Source: CAUZJO01 sp963580245
GTDB taxonomy: Bacteria > Sumerlaeota > Sumerlaeia > MVZB01
Assembly (NCBI GenBank): GCA_963580245.1
Contig: CAUZJO010000180.1
Coordinates: 1-7,334, forward strand
Length of the DNA stretch: 7,334 nt
Direction of reading: 5' to 3'
Positions 1-5,773 of the stretch are shown here, piece by piece. Numbering within the stretch: the first letter of the stretch is position 1; each line of letters starts with the position of its first letter. Under the pieces are notes generated by a model. That model was not told where the DNA came from. It was given only the letters and a program-made list of their open reading frames with translations, and ran no database searches. A program made the translations under genes and the position numbers.

Positions 1-505
1 TCCGGGGTCAGGGTCAATGGTTGGGCTATTCTCATCGGCATCGTCCTTGCAAGTCATGTTCAAGAACGATACCACAACCCCCAATTATAATCAACTGTAA
101 TTATGAGACACTACACTAGGGGCGAGGGGAGAGCCAGGGGCGAGTGTATCACGAGCTCATGGTTGAAGAAGTGTAATATGTTCAAGTCGCAGTGCCGTTC
201 CAAATGCGCTCGTTCAGCTTCTCGGGGGTCGTGCTTATTAAGAACTCGGCGGCTCGTCTCATTCAAACATTCACAACCGGAACGGGACGATTCGGTCATT
301 CTGAATCGTCATGAATCTTTCGAAAATACTACGCAAAGGTAGCTTTCGCTGCTGGCCGACAAACACCGTAAACCTGACTAACGCCGTTCATTTTAGGTCC
401 CTTCAACACTTCGAACGGCTCATGCTTTAAATAGTTCGCACGAGCATATCATCCCCAAATATGGCGTAAAACCTAGAAAACATGGATGGATCGGCCCGCT
501 TTCCT
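1..505. other. Gene-free, less GC-rich left flank
   Basis: I see no convincing gene here. The two short overlapping ORFs (103-342 plus, 111-299 minus) have no recognisable family pattern and no good ribosome binding site, and they look like chance. Base composition is visibly more AT-rich than the genes to the right. The stretch contains an 8-bp perfect inverted repeat (286-310) and the left arm of a long-range repeat (470-479). The first bases show a tandem GGGTCA, which may be the edge of something outside the window. It probably serves as the upstream region of the truncated narK gene, or is decayed DNA. Confidence 0.5.
286..310. repeat. Perfect 8-bp inverted repeat with 9-nt spacer
   Basis: GACGATTC (286-293) and GAATCGTC (303-310) are exact reverse complements separated by nine bases. 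No T-run follows on either strand, so it does not look like an intrinsic terminator. It could be a protein-binding dyad or chance. No function is assigned. Confidence 0.35.
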
Positions 506-534
506 GTCTCTAAACCTACCCTGGGTTTACAGAC
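506..534. promoter_or_regulatory. Imperfect 11-bp dyad, possible enhancer-type activator site
   Basis: GTCTCTAAACC (506-516) and GGTTTACAGAC (524-534) are reverse complements with one mismatch and a 7-base spacer. The centre is at about 520, roughly 85 bp upstream of the start expected from the sigma-54 promoter at 578-594. That is a normal distance for a bacterial enhancer-binding protein. The motif does not match the NtrC consensus (TGCACC-N5-GGTGCA), so the binding protein is unknown. An AACCTAGAAA copy (470-479) and its exact reverse complement (570-579) flank the dyad. The regulatory role is inferred from position and symmetry. Confidence 0.35.
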
Positions 535-577
535 CGACTCTTTTCACAAGTCATGCAAGTCTTTACACATTTCTAGG

Positions 578-594
578 TTGGCATGGCTATTGCA
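578..594 (+). promoter_or_regulatory. Sigma-54 (RpoN) -24/-12 promoter
   Basis: TTGGCATGGCTATTGCA matches the RpoN consensus YTGGCACGRNNNTTGCW at every defined position except one (T for C at 584). The invariant GG (580-581) and GC (592-593) are exactly 12 bp apart. Transcription would start near 604-606, about 70 bp before the narK-type start codon at 675. Sigma-54 control is common for nitrogen assimilation genes, and nitrate transport fits that. The promoter now drives only a broken gene, unless there is read-through to the glycosyltransferase gene. Confidence 0.6.
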
Positions 595-674
595 GAAGCG
601 CCTGGTGGATTGTGGGAGCGTTGGGGGTATCCCTGTGTTCTCCCTAGACGCACTTTCGGCGGGAGCCGTGATCG

Positions 675-1202
675 ATGAATCTTCAAAAAGCGACGCGCAT
701 CAGGTTGTTCAACTTCTCGGAGCCATCCATGCGAATTTTCCACATGACGTGGTTCGCCTTTTCCCTCTGTTTTTTCGGTTGGTTCGGGATCGCGCCGCTG
801 ATGGCCGTGGTGCGCGAGGAGTTGGGGCTGACCAAGGCGCAGATCGGCGATACGATTATCGCTTCGGTCGCGATTACGATCATTGCCCGCTTGATCATCG
901 GCTGGGTATGCGATCGGGTCGGGCCGCGGCTGACCTATACCTGGTTGTTGATTTTCGGCTCGATTCCCGTCATGGCGATCGGGTTTTCGCATAGTTATGA
1001 GACGTTTCTACTCTGTCGGTTGGCGATCGGCGTGATCGGCGCCTCGTTCGTGATCACGCAATACCACACGTCGATCGTATTCGCGCCCAATTGCATCGGG
1101 ACGGCCAACGCGACAACCGCCGGCTGGGGCAACCTGGGCGGCGACTGGTGCTGTCCGGTTTGCTCCCAACCCAAATCTGCATATGAACCGACGGCTTTTT
1201 AA
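675..1202 (+). pseudogene. narK: Truncated nitrate/nitrite MFS transporter (NarK/NasA type)
   Basis: Residues 1-156 read as the N-terminal part of a nitrate/nitrite porter of the major facilitator superfamily. FHMTWFAF...CFFGWF forms the first membrane helix. ARLIIGWVCDRVGPR (71-85) carries the conserved helix-2 Arg (R72) and the MFS loop motif. SFVITQYH (124-131) and FAPN...GTANATTAGWGNLGG (137-156) lead into the first nitrate signature. Similarity stops at base 1142, inside that signature (family AGWGNxGGG). The last 19 residues (DWCC...PTAF) are unrelated and end at TAA. Family members have about 430-490 residues, so the second nitrate signature, the second substrate Arg and most membrane helices are missing, and the remainder is not in the next 225 bases. 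The start at 675 is supported by GGGAG at 661-665. An inactivating deletion or rearrangement is most likely, and an assembly join at about 1142 is possible. Confidence 0.85.
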
Positions 1203-1339
1203 TTCGTGAACTTGGAGAGCGGAAAGTGAATTCAACGAACGAGTGGAACCCTCATTGTAATAATCATGGTCGAACGTATCTGCCTATCTGACTCAGATGC
1301 CACCGCCTTTGGCTTCTCCTCCACCCTGCCGCAGCCCTT

Positions 1340-1367
1340 TTCATTGTCCCAGGCCTTTCTTTATGAT
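1340..1367 (+). promoter_or_regulatory. Weak candidate sigma-70 promoter for the glycosyltransferase gene
   Basis: TTCATT (1340-1345), a 16-bp spacer and TATGAT (1362-1367) give a fair -10 and a poor -35. They lie about 60 bp before the GTG start at 1428. The rest of 1203-1427 is non-coding and shows no terminator or RNA gene that I recognise. This is the best promoter-like match between the narK remnant and the next gene, but it could be chance. Confidence 0.22.
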
Positions 1368-1427
1368 GTCTTGTCGCGATGGGATACCGTTGTCCCCATG
1401 TCACGGATAGAACCGTAGGCTGATATT

Positions 1428-2537
1428 GTGATCTTCCATGCCATCAGTGCCCATGGATTCGGCCATGCCGCCCGCTCGTGCCAGATTGCCGGATTGCTGC
1501 CGCCCGAAGTCCCGCTCACGGTCAGCACGGACGTGCCGAAATGGTTCGTGCGCGAATGGCTCGGCTCGCGGTGTTTCGAGCTTGTTCCCGGGGGTTTCGA
1601 TCGCGGGACGCTCGGTCCCGATGCGACGCTCATCGATCTCGATCGAACGATCGCGACGGTCGAACAACTCCAGGTCGAAAACGGGTCGCGTCTCGATGCG
1701 CTGGTGGCGTTCTTGGAACGCTCCGGCGCGCGTTTGGTTGTCAGTGACATCCCGTCATTGCCGCTACGGGCGGCTCGCGTTCTCGGCATCCCCTCGATCC
1801 TCGTGGCCAATTTCACCTGGCCGGGCGCCTATCGTCATTTGCTCGAAATGACCCGGCCCGGCGCCGAACTCGCCGCCCGCGCCCGGATGGTGATCGACGC
1901 CTTGCAGGCCGAGTACGAACTGGCCGATTTGATCCTGGCGCCCGGATTCTGCGTTGAAGCAGACCTGCCGCGCCGCCGCGAGGTCCCGCTGGTGGCCGGG
2001 CCGGGCGTCGCGCGCCGCGAGGAATTAGCCGCCGCTCTGGACCTCGATCCCGCCCGGCCGATTTACTTGCTCTACCTGGGCCGCGAGGGCATGCAAGGGG
2101 TGGATTGGGGCCAGCTCGGTCAACTCCCCCCAGCCCAGCTTATCGATTACCACCCGTCCCCCGACGCCGGCGCCGGCGTCGCCCGCCTCCCCCCGGACCT
2201 GATGCCCAATCGCGACGTGATCGCCTCGGTCGACGTCGTCATCGGCAAGGCCGGTTACAATACGTGCGCCGGATGCGTCGCCTCGGGCGTCCGCATGCTC
2301 TACCCTCCCCGCCCGCGGTTCGCCGAATGGTACGCGATTGACGCGGCCATGAAGCGGTGGGGCGGCGCCTTGTGCGTTCCCGACGAGGACTTCAAATCAC
2401 TCAACTGGCGCCCGTGGCTCGAGCGGCTCGGTCAACAATCCATCGATGGTGAAGCGTTGCCCTTCGATGGGGGACGCGCCTGTGCGCGGGTCATCGAACA
2501 GACGTGGCGGTCGGGCCGGATTCCCGATCACTTCTGA
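1428..2537 (+). CDS. GT-B glycosyltransferase-like protein (MurG / arabinokinase N-domain type)
   Basis: A 369-residue soluble protein with two Rossmann-like halves typical of GT-B nucleotide-sugar transferases. The N-terminal half opens with SAHGFGHAARS (7-17), the Gly/His-rich loop seen in MurG-like enzymes and in the N-terminal domain of plant and bacterial L-arabinokinases. It continues with VVSDIPSLPLRAARVLGIPS (104-123) and an NFTW turn (128-131). The C-terminal half has YLLYLG (213-218) and the donor-site-like block DVVIGKAGYNTCAGCVASG (269-287). It then has PPRPRFAEW (293-301), where relatives contact the nucleotide sugar. There is no kinase domain, signal peptide or membrane segment, so it is a stand-alone cytoplasmic protein. 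The GTG at 1428 is the only sensible start, since an in-frame TAG lies 12 bases upstream (1416-1418). The ribosome site is weak (AGG 1417-1419). Donor and acceptor cannot be read from the sequence. The neighbours do not suggest a pathway. Confidence 0.75.
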   Translation: MIFHAISAHGFGHAARSCQIAGLLPPEVPLTVSTDVPKWFVREWLGSRCFELVPGGFDRGTLGPDATLIDLDRTIATVEQLQVENGSRLDALVAFLERSGARLVVSDIPSLPLRAARVLGIPSILVANFTWPGAYRHLLEMTRPGAELAARARMVIDALQAEYELADLILAPGFCVEADLPRRREVPLVAGPGVARREELAAALDLDPARPIYLLYLGREGMQGVDWGQLGQLPPAQLIDYHPSPDAGAGVARLPPDLMPNRDVIASVDVVIGKAGYNTCAGCVASGVRMLYPPRPRFAEWYAIDAAMKRWGGALCVPDEDFKSLNWRPWLERLGQQSIDGEALPFDGGRACARVIEQTWRSGRIPDHF

Positions 2538-2621
2538 CTTCAAGGGCCAGGACTTCTTACGTCTCAACCCCGCCCATCTTGCGATCGCGGAACGTGTTCG
2601 ATGGACCTAGAAAATCGGGGG

Positions 2622-2650
2622 TTGACATCGGTATTACAAAGTAATAATAT
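2622..2650 (+). promoter_or_regulatory. Sigma-70 promoter of the metal-uptake operon
   Basis: TTGACA (2622-2627) is a perfect -35 hexamer, followed by exactly 17 bp and TAATAT (2645-2650) as a -10 matching 4 of 6 consensus bases. Transcription should start near 2656-2658. This gives a leader of about 27 bases to the preferred start codon of the regulator at 2684. The spacer carries a perfect dyad (2632-2646) that reaches into the -10 element, so a bound protein would block RNA polymerase. Confidence 0.72.
2632..2646. promoter_or_regulatory. Operator-like dyad TATTAC-AAA-GTAATA
   Basis: A perfect 6-3-6 inverted repeat lies between the -35 and -10 elements and overlaps the first two bases of the -10. 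Position and symmetry are those of a repressor operator. The product of the first gene in the operon is a ribbon-helix-helix DNA-binding protein, which makes autoregulation the simplest reading. The half-site differs from the NikR operator (GTATGA-N16-TCATAC). It is AT-rich like Zur/Fur-family boxes, so a Zur protein encoded elsewhere is an alternative owner. Confidence 0.6.
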
Positions 2651-2665
2651 GCGTTCATGCCTCAT

Positions 2666-2673
2666 GGAAGGGG
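2666..2673 (+). promoter_or_regulatory. Ribosome binding site that decides the regulator start
   Basis: GGAAGGGG lies 10 bases before the ATG at 2684. The upstream in-frame ATG at 2657 falls on the predicted transcription start and could only be used without a leader. The conserved protein pattern also begins after 2684. The start at 2684 is therefore preferred. Confidence 0.6.
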
Positions 2674-2683
2674 AACCTCTCTG

Positions 2684-2974
2684 ATGGCTCAACCCATGGC
2701 CCAGCGAAAAAAGCAGGAAATCATCACGTTCAAGGTCGATCCATCGCTGCTCGAAGCGATGCGGGGAATTGAAAACCGGTCTGAATTCATCCGCTCGGCG
2801 ATCCTCTCGGCGCTCGACAGCGTCTGTCCGCTCTGCAAAGGGACGGGTATCTTCACGCCCGAACAACGGGTCCACTGGAAGAAGTTCGCCCAAAGCCACG
2901 CGACCGAGGAATGCGACGAATGTCACGCCGTGCATCTGGTCTGCAGCGCCGGCGGAGAGCGGGATGTGCATTGA
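2684..2974 (+). CDS. Ribbon-helix-helix regulator with a C-terminal Cys/His cluster
   Basis: A 96-residue protein. Residues 11-44 fit a CopG/Arc-type ribbon-helix-helix fold. EIITFKVDP (12-20) is the DNA-contacting strand, SLLEAMRGI (21-29) the first helix, and NRSEFIRSAILSAL (31-44) the turn and second helix. The C-terminal half has CPLC (48-51), then GTGIFTPEQ and CDECH (77-81), H84 and C87. This arrangement could bind zinc either structurally or as a sensor. It is the first gene after the dyad-containing promoter and lies 53 bases before znuA in the same direction, so it probably represses the zinc-uptake operon when metal is plentiful. NikR is the known precedent for an RHH metal sensor, but its ACT-like metal domain is absent here. 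The RHH fold is well supported by the pattern. The regulatory target and the metal are inferred from context. A longer form from ATG 2657 (105 residues) is less likely. Confidence 0.78.
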   Translation: MAQPMAQRKKQEIITFKVDPSLLEAMRGIENRSEFIRSAILSALDSVCPLCKGTGIFTPEQRVHWKKFAQSHATEECDECHAVHLVCSAGGERDVH

Positions 2975-3027
2975 GCCGATCGCCTGGCTCTGGTCCTAAA
3001 CCGACCTGACGAAATGGAAACGCGGAG

Positions 3028-3954
3028 ATGCGACCGGCGACACTTCTCACACTTGGCTTCATCCTGATGACGTTCGCGCTGTCCATGCTCTCCGGCGCCG
3101 AAGAAAGTGACGCGCCCCCCCAACCGCTCAAGGTCTATGTCAGTATCCCGCCGCAAGCCTATTTCGTCGAGCGTATCGGCGCCGAGCGCGTCCGGGTCGA
3201 GGTCCTGCTCAAGCCGGGCCAGAGTCCCGCCATGTTCACCCTCACGCCGCGCCGGATGGCCGACTTGGCGCGCGCTGACGTCTATTTCGGCATCGGCGTC
3301 CCGTTTGAGCAGGCCCTGCGGCCGCGGTTCGAGGAACCATCAAGGCGCCTCATTTTCGTTGATACCGCTCGAGGCCTGCCTTTGCGGCGTATCGATGACG
3401 GTCACGAGATCGACCAAAGCGAAGCGGGCGTTGAGCATCGAGAACACAATGATGTTCATCAACACGGCGCGGACCCACACACCTGGCTCAACCCGCTGCT
3501 TGCCGTGCGCCAGGTCGAGACGATCCGCGATACGTTGACCGAGTTGGATCCCGAGGGGACCGAGACTTACAGACGGAATACAACCGCTCTCATCGAGGAC
3601 CTGCGTCGAGTCCACGAACGGATCGCCCACAAGCTGAAACCCTACAAGGGACGCGACCTGTTCGTGTATCACCCCTCCTTCGGCTATTTCACGGATGCAT
3701 ACGGTTTGCGTCAGGTCGCGGTCGAGGGCAAGGGGAGGGCGCCGGGACCGCGCCGGATCGAGCGACTGATCCAGACGGCCCGCCGGCGCCGGGTAAAAGT
3801 CATTTTCGCGCAGCCGCAATTCAGCCGTGCCGGCGCGAAGGCCCTCGCCGAGGCGATCGACGGCGAAGTGGTCGAACTCGATCCGTTGGCCAGGCATTAC
3901 CTGCACAACCTCGAAAAGATGGCGACCAAAATCCAACGGGCACTCGCGGATTAA
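3028..3954 (+). CDS. znuA: Metal ABC transporter substrate-binding protein (ZnuA-like)
   Basis: A 308-residue cluster A-I solute-binding protein that captures zinc (or manganese) outside the inner membrane and passes it to the ZnuB channel. A signal peptide covers about residues 1-24 (hydrophobic core LLTLGFILMTFALSM, cleavage near SGA). No lipobox is present. The family pattern is clear: VSIPPQAYFVERIGAERV (38-55), LLKPGQSPAMFTLTP (60-74), DPHTWLNP (149-156), FVYHPSFGYFTDAYGL (212-227) and DGEVVELDPLARHY (278-291). Likely ligands are H151, H215 and D285. The first usual ligand, a His in GxSPHxxxP, is replaced by A68. Between residues 126 and 146 there is a His/acidic loop (H126, H137, H140, H144, H146) typical of zinc-specific members. 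The ATG at 3028 has a GGAAA (3016-3020) seven bases upstream. znuC starts two bases after the stop. Confidence 0.9.
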   Translation: MRPATLLTLGFILMTFALSMLSGAEESDAPPQPLKVYVSIPPQAYFVERIGAERVRVEVLLKPGQSPAMFTLTPRRMADLARADVYFGIGVPFEQALRPRFEEPSRRLIFVDTARGLPLRRIDDGHEIDQSEAGVEHREHNDVHQHGADPHTWLNPLLAVRQVETIRDTLTELDPEGTETYRRNTTALIEDLRRVHERIAHKLKPYKGRDLFVYHPSFGYFTDAYGLRQVAVEGKGRAPGPRRIERLIQTARRRRVKVIFAQPQFSRAGAKALAEAIDGEVVELDPLARHYLHNLEKMATKIQRALAD

Positions 3955-3956
3955 CC

Positions 3957-4697
3957 ATGGCCGAACCGTTCGCGATCGACTTCCGCAACGTTACTTTCGC
4001 CTACGGCAGGGAGCCGATCGTCGAAGACGTGAACCTCAGCGTCGGGCCACGAGAGATGACCTGCATCGTCGGCCCCAACGGCGGCGGCAAGACGACGCTG
4101 CTCAAGTTAATGCTCGGTTTGCTGCGGCCTCGGGTCGGGCAAGTGCGCATCCTCGGCAAGTCGCCCGAGCGCGCGCGCCCGCATATCGGTTACATGCCCC
4201 AGCATATCCATTACGACCCGCGGTTTCCCGTCACCGTGATGGACATCGTGATGATGGGACGGCTGCGCGCGGGATGGGGCGGGCGTTATTCGAAGGCCGA
4301 TCGAGCGGCCGCCCTATCCGCCCTGGCCGAGTTGGGCATCGAGGCGCTGGCCCCCACGCCGTTCGCGCAGCTTTCGGGCGGCCAGCGCCAACGCGTGCTG
4401 ATCGCCCGAGCGTTGGCTTGCGAGCCGGCCTTGCTCCTGCTCGATGAGCCGACCGCCAACGTCGACGCGCTGGCCGAGGGAAAGATGCTCGATTTCATGC
4501 GGGAACTCAGTCACCGGATGGCGATTGTCATGGTTTCGCACGATCTGGGTTTCGTGGCGGGCGTGGTCGAGAACGTGATCTGCGTTAATCGCCGCGTGCA
4601 CGTCCATCCCACCCGTGAGGTCACCGGCCAAGTCATCCGGGACGTCTACGGCGGCGAGGTTCGTATGGTCGGCCACGGACATCACTTGCGCCACTGA
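3957..4697 (+). CDS. znuC: Zinc ABC transporter ATP-binding protein (ZnuC-like)
   Basis: A 246-residue ABC ATPase that powers metal import through ZnuB. All catalytic motifs are present: Walker A GPNGGGKTT (39-47), Q-loop YMPQH (79-83), signature LSGGQRQR (139-146), Walker B LLLLDEPTANVD (159-170) and H-loop VSHD (193-196). The signature and Walker A sequences are typical of the manganese/zinc/iron chelate family. The C-terminus is His-rich (HGHHLRH, 240-246), as in many ZnuC proteins, and may bind zinc. The start lies two bases after the znuA stop with only a weak ribosome site, so translation is probably coupled. znuB follows after 15 bases. Confidence 0.93.
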   Translation: MAEPFAIDFRNVTFAYGREPIVEDVNLSVGPREMTCIVGPNGGGKTTLLKLMLGLLRPRVGQVRILGKSPERARPHIGYMPQHIHYDPRFPVTVMDIVMMGRLRAGWGGRYSKADRAAALSALAELGIEALAPTPFAQLSGGQRQRVLIARALACEPALLLLDEPTANVDALAEGKMLDFMRELSHRMAIVMVSHDLGFVAGVVENVICVNRRVHVHPTREVTGQVIRDVYGGEVRMVGHGHHLRH

Positions 4698-4712
4698 GAG
4701 GCCTCGGGACTT

Positions 4713-5591
4713 ATGGTCGACTTCATGAAAGCCCTGCTCAATCCCGATATGGCGTTCTTGCGCAATGCCTTACTGGCGGGGCTGTTGGCGAGCGTGGCGT
4801 TTGGCATCATCGGCAGTTACGTCGTGACGCGCCGGATCAGTTACATCGCCGGGGCGATTGCCCATTGCGTGCTCGGCGGCATCGGGGCGGGGCTTTATCT
4901 GCAGCGTCGCGTGGGATTGGAATGGTTCCACCCGATGGCCGGGGCCATCATCGCGGCACTGGCGGCGGCGATCATCATCGGCCTCGTGAGTCTCTACGCG
5001 CAACAACGCGAGGACACCGTCATCGGCGCGCTATGGGCGACGGGCATGGCGGTCGGGTTGATCTTCTTGGACAAAACACCGGGCTACGTCGACGCGATGG
5101 GTTACCTCTTCGGCAACATCAACTTGATCACGCGCCATGACATGTGGCTCGTGGTGGGGTTGGATCTGGTGGTGGCCGGTTTGGGCCTGTTCTATTACAA
5201 CAAGTTCCTGGCCGTTTGCTTCGACGAGGAATACGTGCGAGTGCGCGGGGTACGCGTGGAATGGTATTACCTGCTCTTGCTGTGCCTGACGGCGCTGACG
5301 GTTGTCTTGCTGGTCAGGCTGGTGGGTATCGTGCTGGTCATCGCGCTGCTGACGCTGCCGGCCGCGGTGGCGGGCCATTTTTCGCGCCGATTGTGGCAGA
5401 TGATGGTGCTGGCGATTGTGTTGTGCATGGCGTTCACGACCGGCGGTCTGGCGATGAGTTACACCTACGACCTCCCCAGCGGCCCCGCCATAATCCTGCT
5501 CGCGGGCGGAGTTTACCTCATCGTGGCCGTGGGGCATCGGCTTTTAATTTTGGGGCGACAAAGAATGGTCATGGGAGGCAACGTAAAATGA
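4713..5591 (+). CDS. znuB: Zinc ABC transporter permease (ZnuB-like)
   Basis: A 292-residue inner-membrane protein of the ABC-3 permease family that forms the metal channel. About eight hydrophobic segments can be seen, beginning near residues 18-37, 43-64, 75-96, 103-120, 143-162, 185-216, 226-249 and 258-280. Family blocks include YVVTRRISYIAGAIAHCVLGG (36-56, with H51), QREDTVIGALWATGMAVGLI (98-117), GIVLVIALLTLPAAVA (205-220, the site that contacts the ATPase) and YDLPSGPAIILLAG (252-265). It is complete at both ends. GAGAGG (4697-4702) before ATG 4713 can serve as the ribosome site. The stop codon overlaps a possible downstream start as ATGA (5588-5591). Confidence 0.92.
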   Translation: MVDFMKALLNPDMAFLRNALLAGLLASVAFGIIGSYVVTRRISYIAGAIAHCVLGGIGAGLYLQRRVGLEWFHPMAGAIIAALAAAIIIGLVSLYAQQREDTVIGALWATGMAVGLIFLDKTPGYVDAMGYLFGNINLITRHDMWLVVGLDLVVAGLGLFYYNKFLAVCFDEEYVRVRGVRVEWYYLLLLCLTALTVVLLVRLVGIVLVIALLTLPAAVAGHFSRRLWQMMVLAIVLCMAFTTGGLAMSYTYDLPSGPAIILLAGGVYLIVAVGHRLLILGRQRMVMGGNVK

Positions 5592-5773
5592 AACCGCGAG
5601 AATCCGACGACACAATCAACCAAATCGGACCAACGGCGCATCCAAGAATCGGCGTGAGGACCGTCAAGCCATTCGCGAAGACATACAGGAGAGCTGACGC
5701 CTTTTCTTTGACCCACGGACTCCGGGCACGGGTTCATGGGAGTTTTGCGATGGCCTCAATGCGCGGCTTGTAG
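5588..5773 (+). CDS. Possible small ORF coupled to znuB (hypothetical, 61 residues)
   Basis: An ATG at 5588 overlaps the znuB stop as ATGA and has a strong ribosome site, GGGAGG at 5573-5578, nine bases upstream. The frame stays open for 61 codons to TAG at 5771-5773. The product would be basic and soluble (MKPRESDDTINQ... to ...AMASMRGL), and I do not recognise it. The last 40 bases run into the 3' end of the convergent lipoprotein gene. In favour: the initiation signals and coupling geometry. Against: no family pattern, no metal-binding motif, and a 3' part shaped by the opposite gene. It may be a genuine small operon member or a chance frame. Confidence 0.35.
   Translation: MKPRESDDTINQIGPTAHPRIGVRTVKPFAKTYRRADAFSLTHGLRARVHGSFAMASMRGL

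Noticed and set aside
1..17. Tandem GGGTCA at the left edge as the end of a REP-like or transposon element
   Set aside because: Only one short piece is visible, with no partner repeat in the window, so it cannot be supported.
103..342. 79-codon plus-strand ORF and a 62-codon minus-strand ORF across the left flank
   Set aside because: No family pattern, no good ribosome site, and the two overlap each other; consistent with chance in gene-free DNA.
482..994. 170-codon ORF overlapping the narK remnant in another frame
   Set aside because: Its second half is an out-of-frame reading of a clear NarK sequence, and the first half covers the sigma-54 promoter and dyad.
2657..2683. Upstream ATG giving a nine-residue longer regulator
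   Set aside because: It coincides with the predicted transcription start, and a good ribosome site points to the ATG at 2684.
5711..5733. ACCC...GGGT hairpin between the convergent znuB and lipoprotein genes as a terminator
   Set aside because: The stem is short with wobble pairs, and no T-run follows on either strand.
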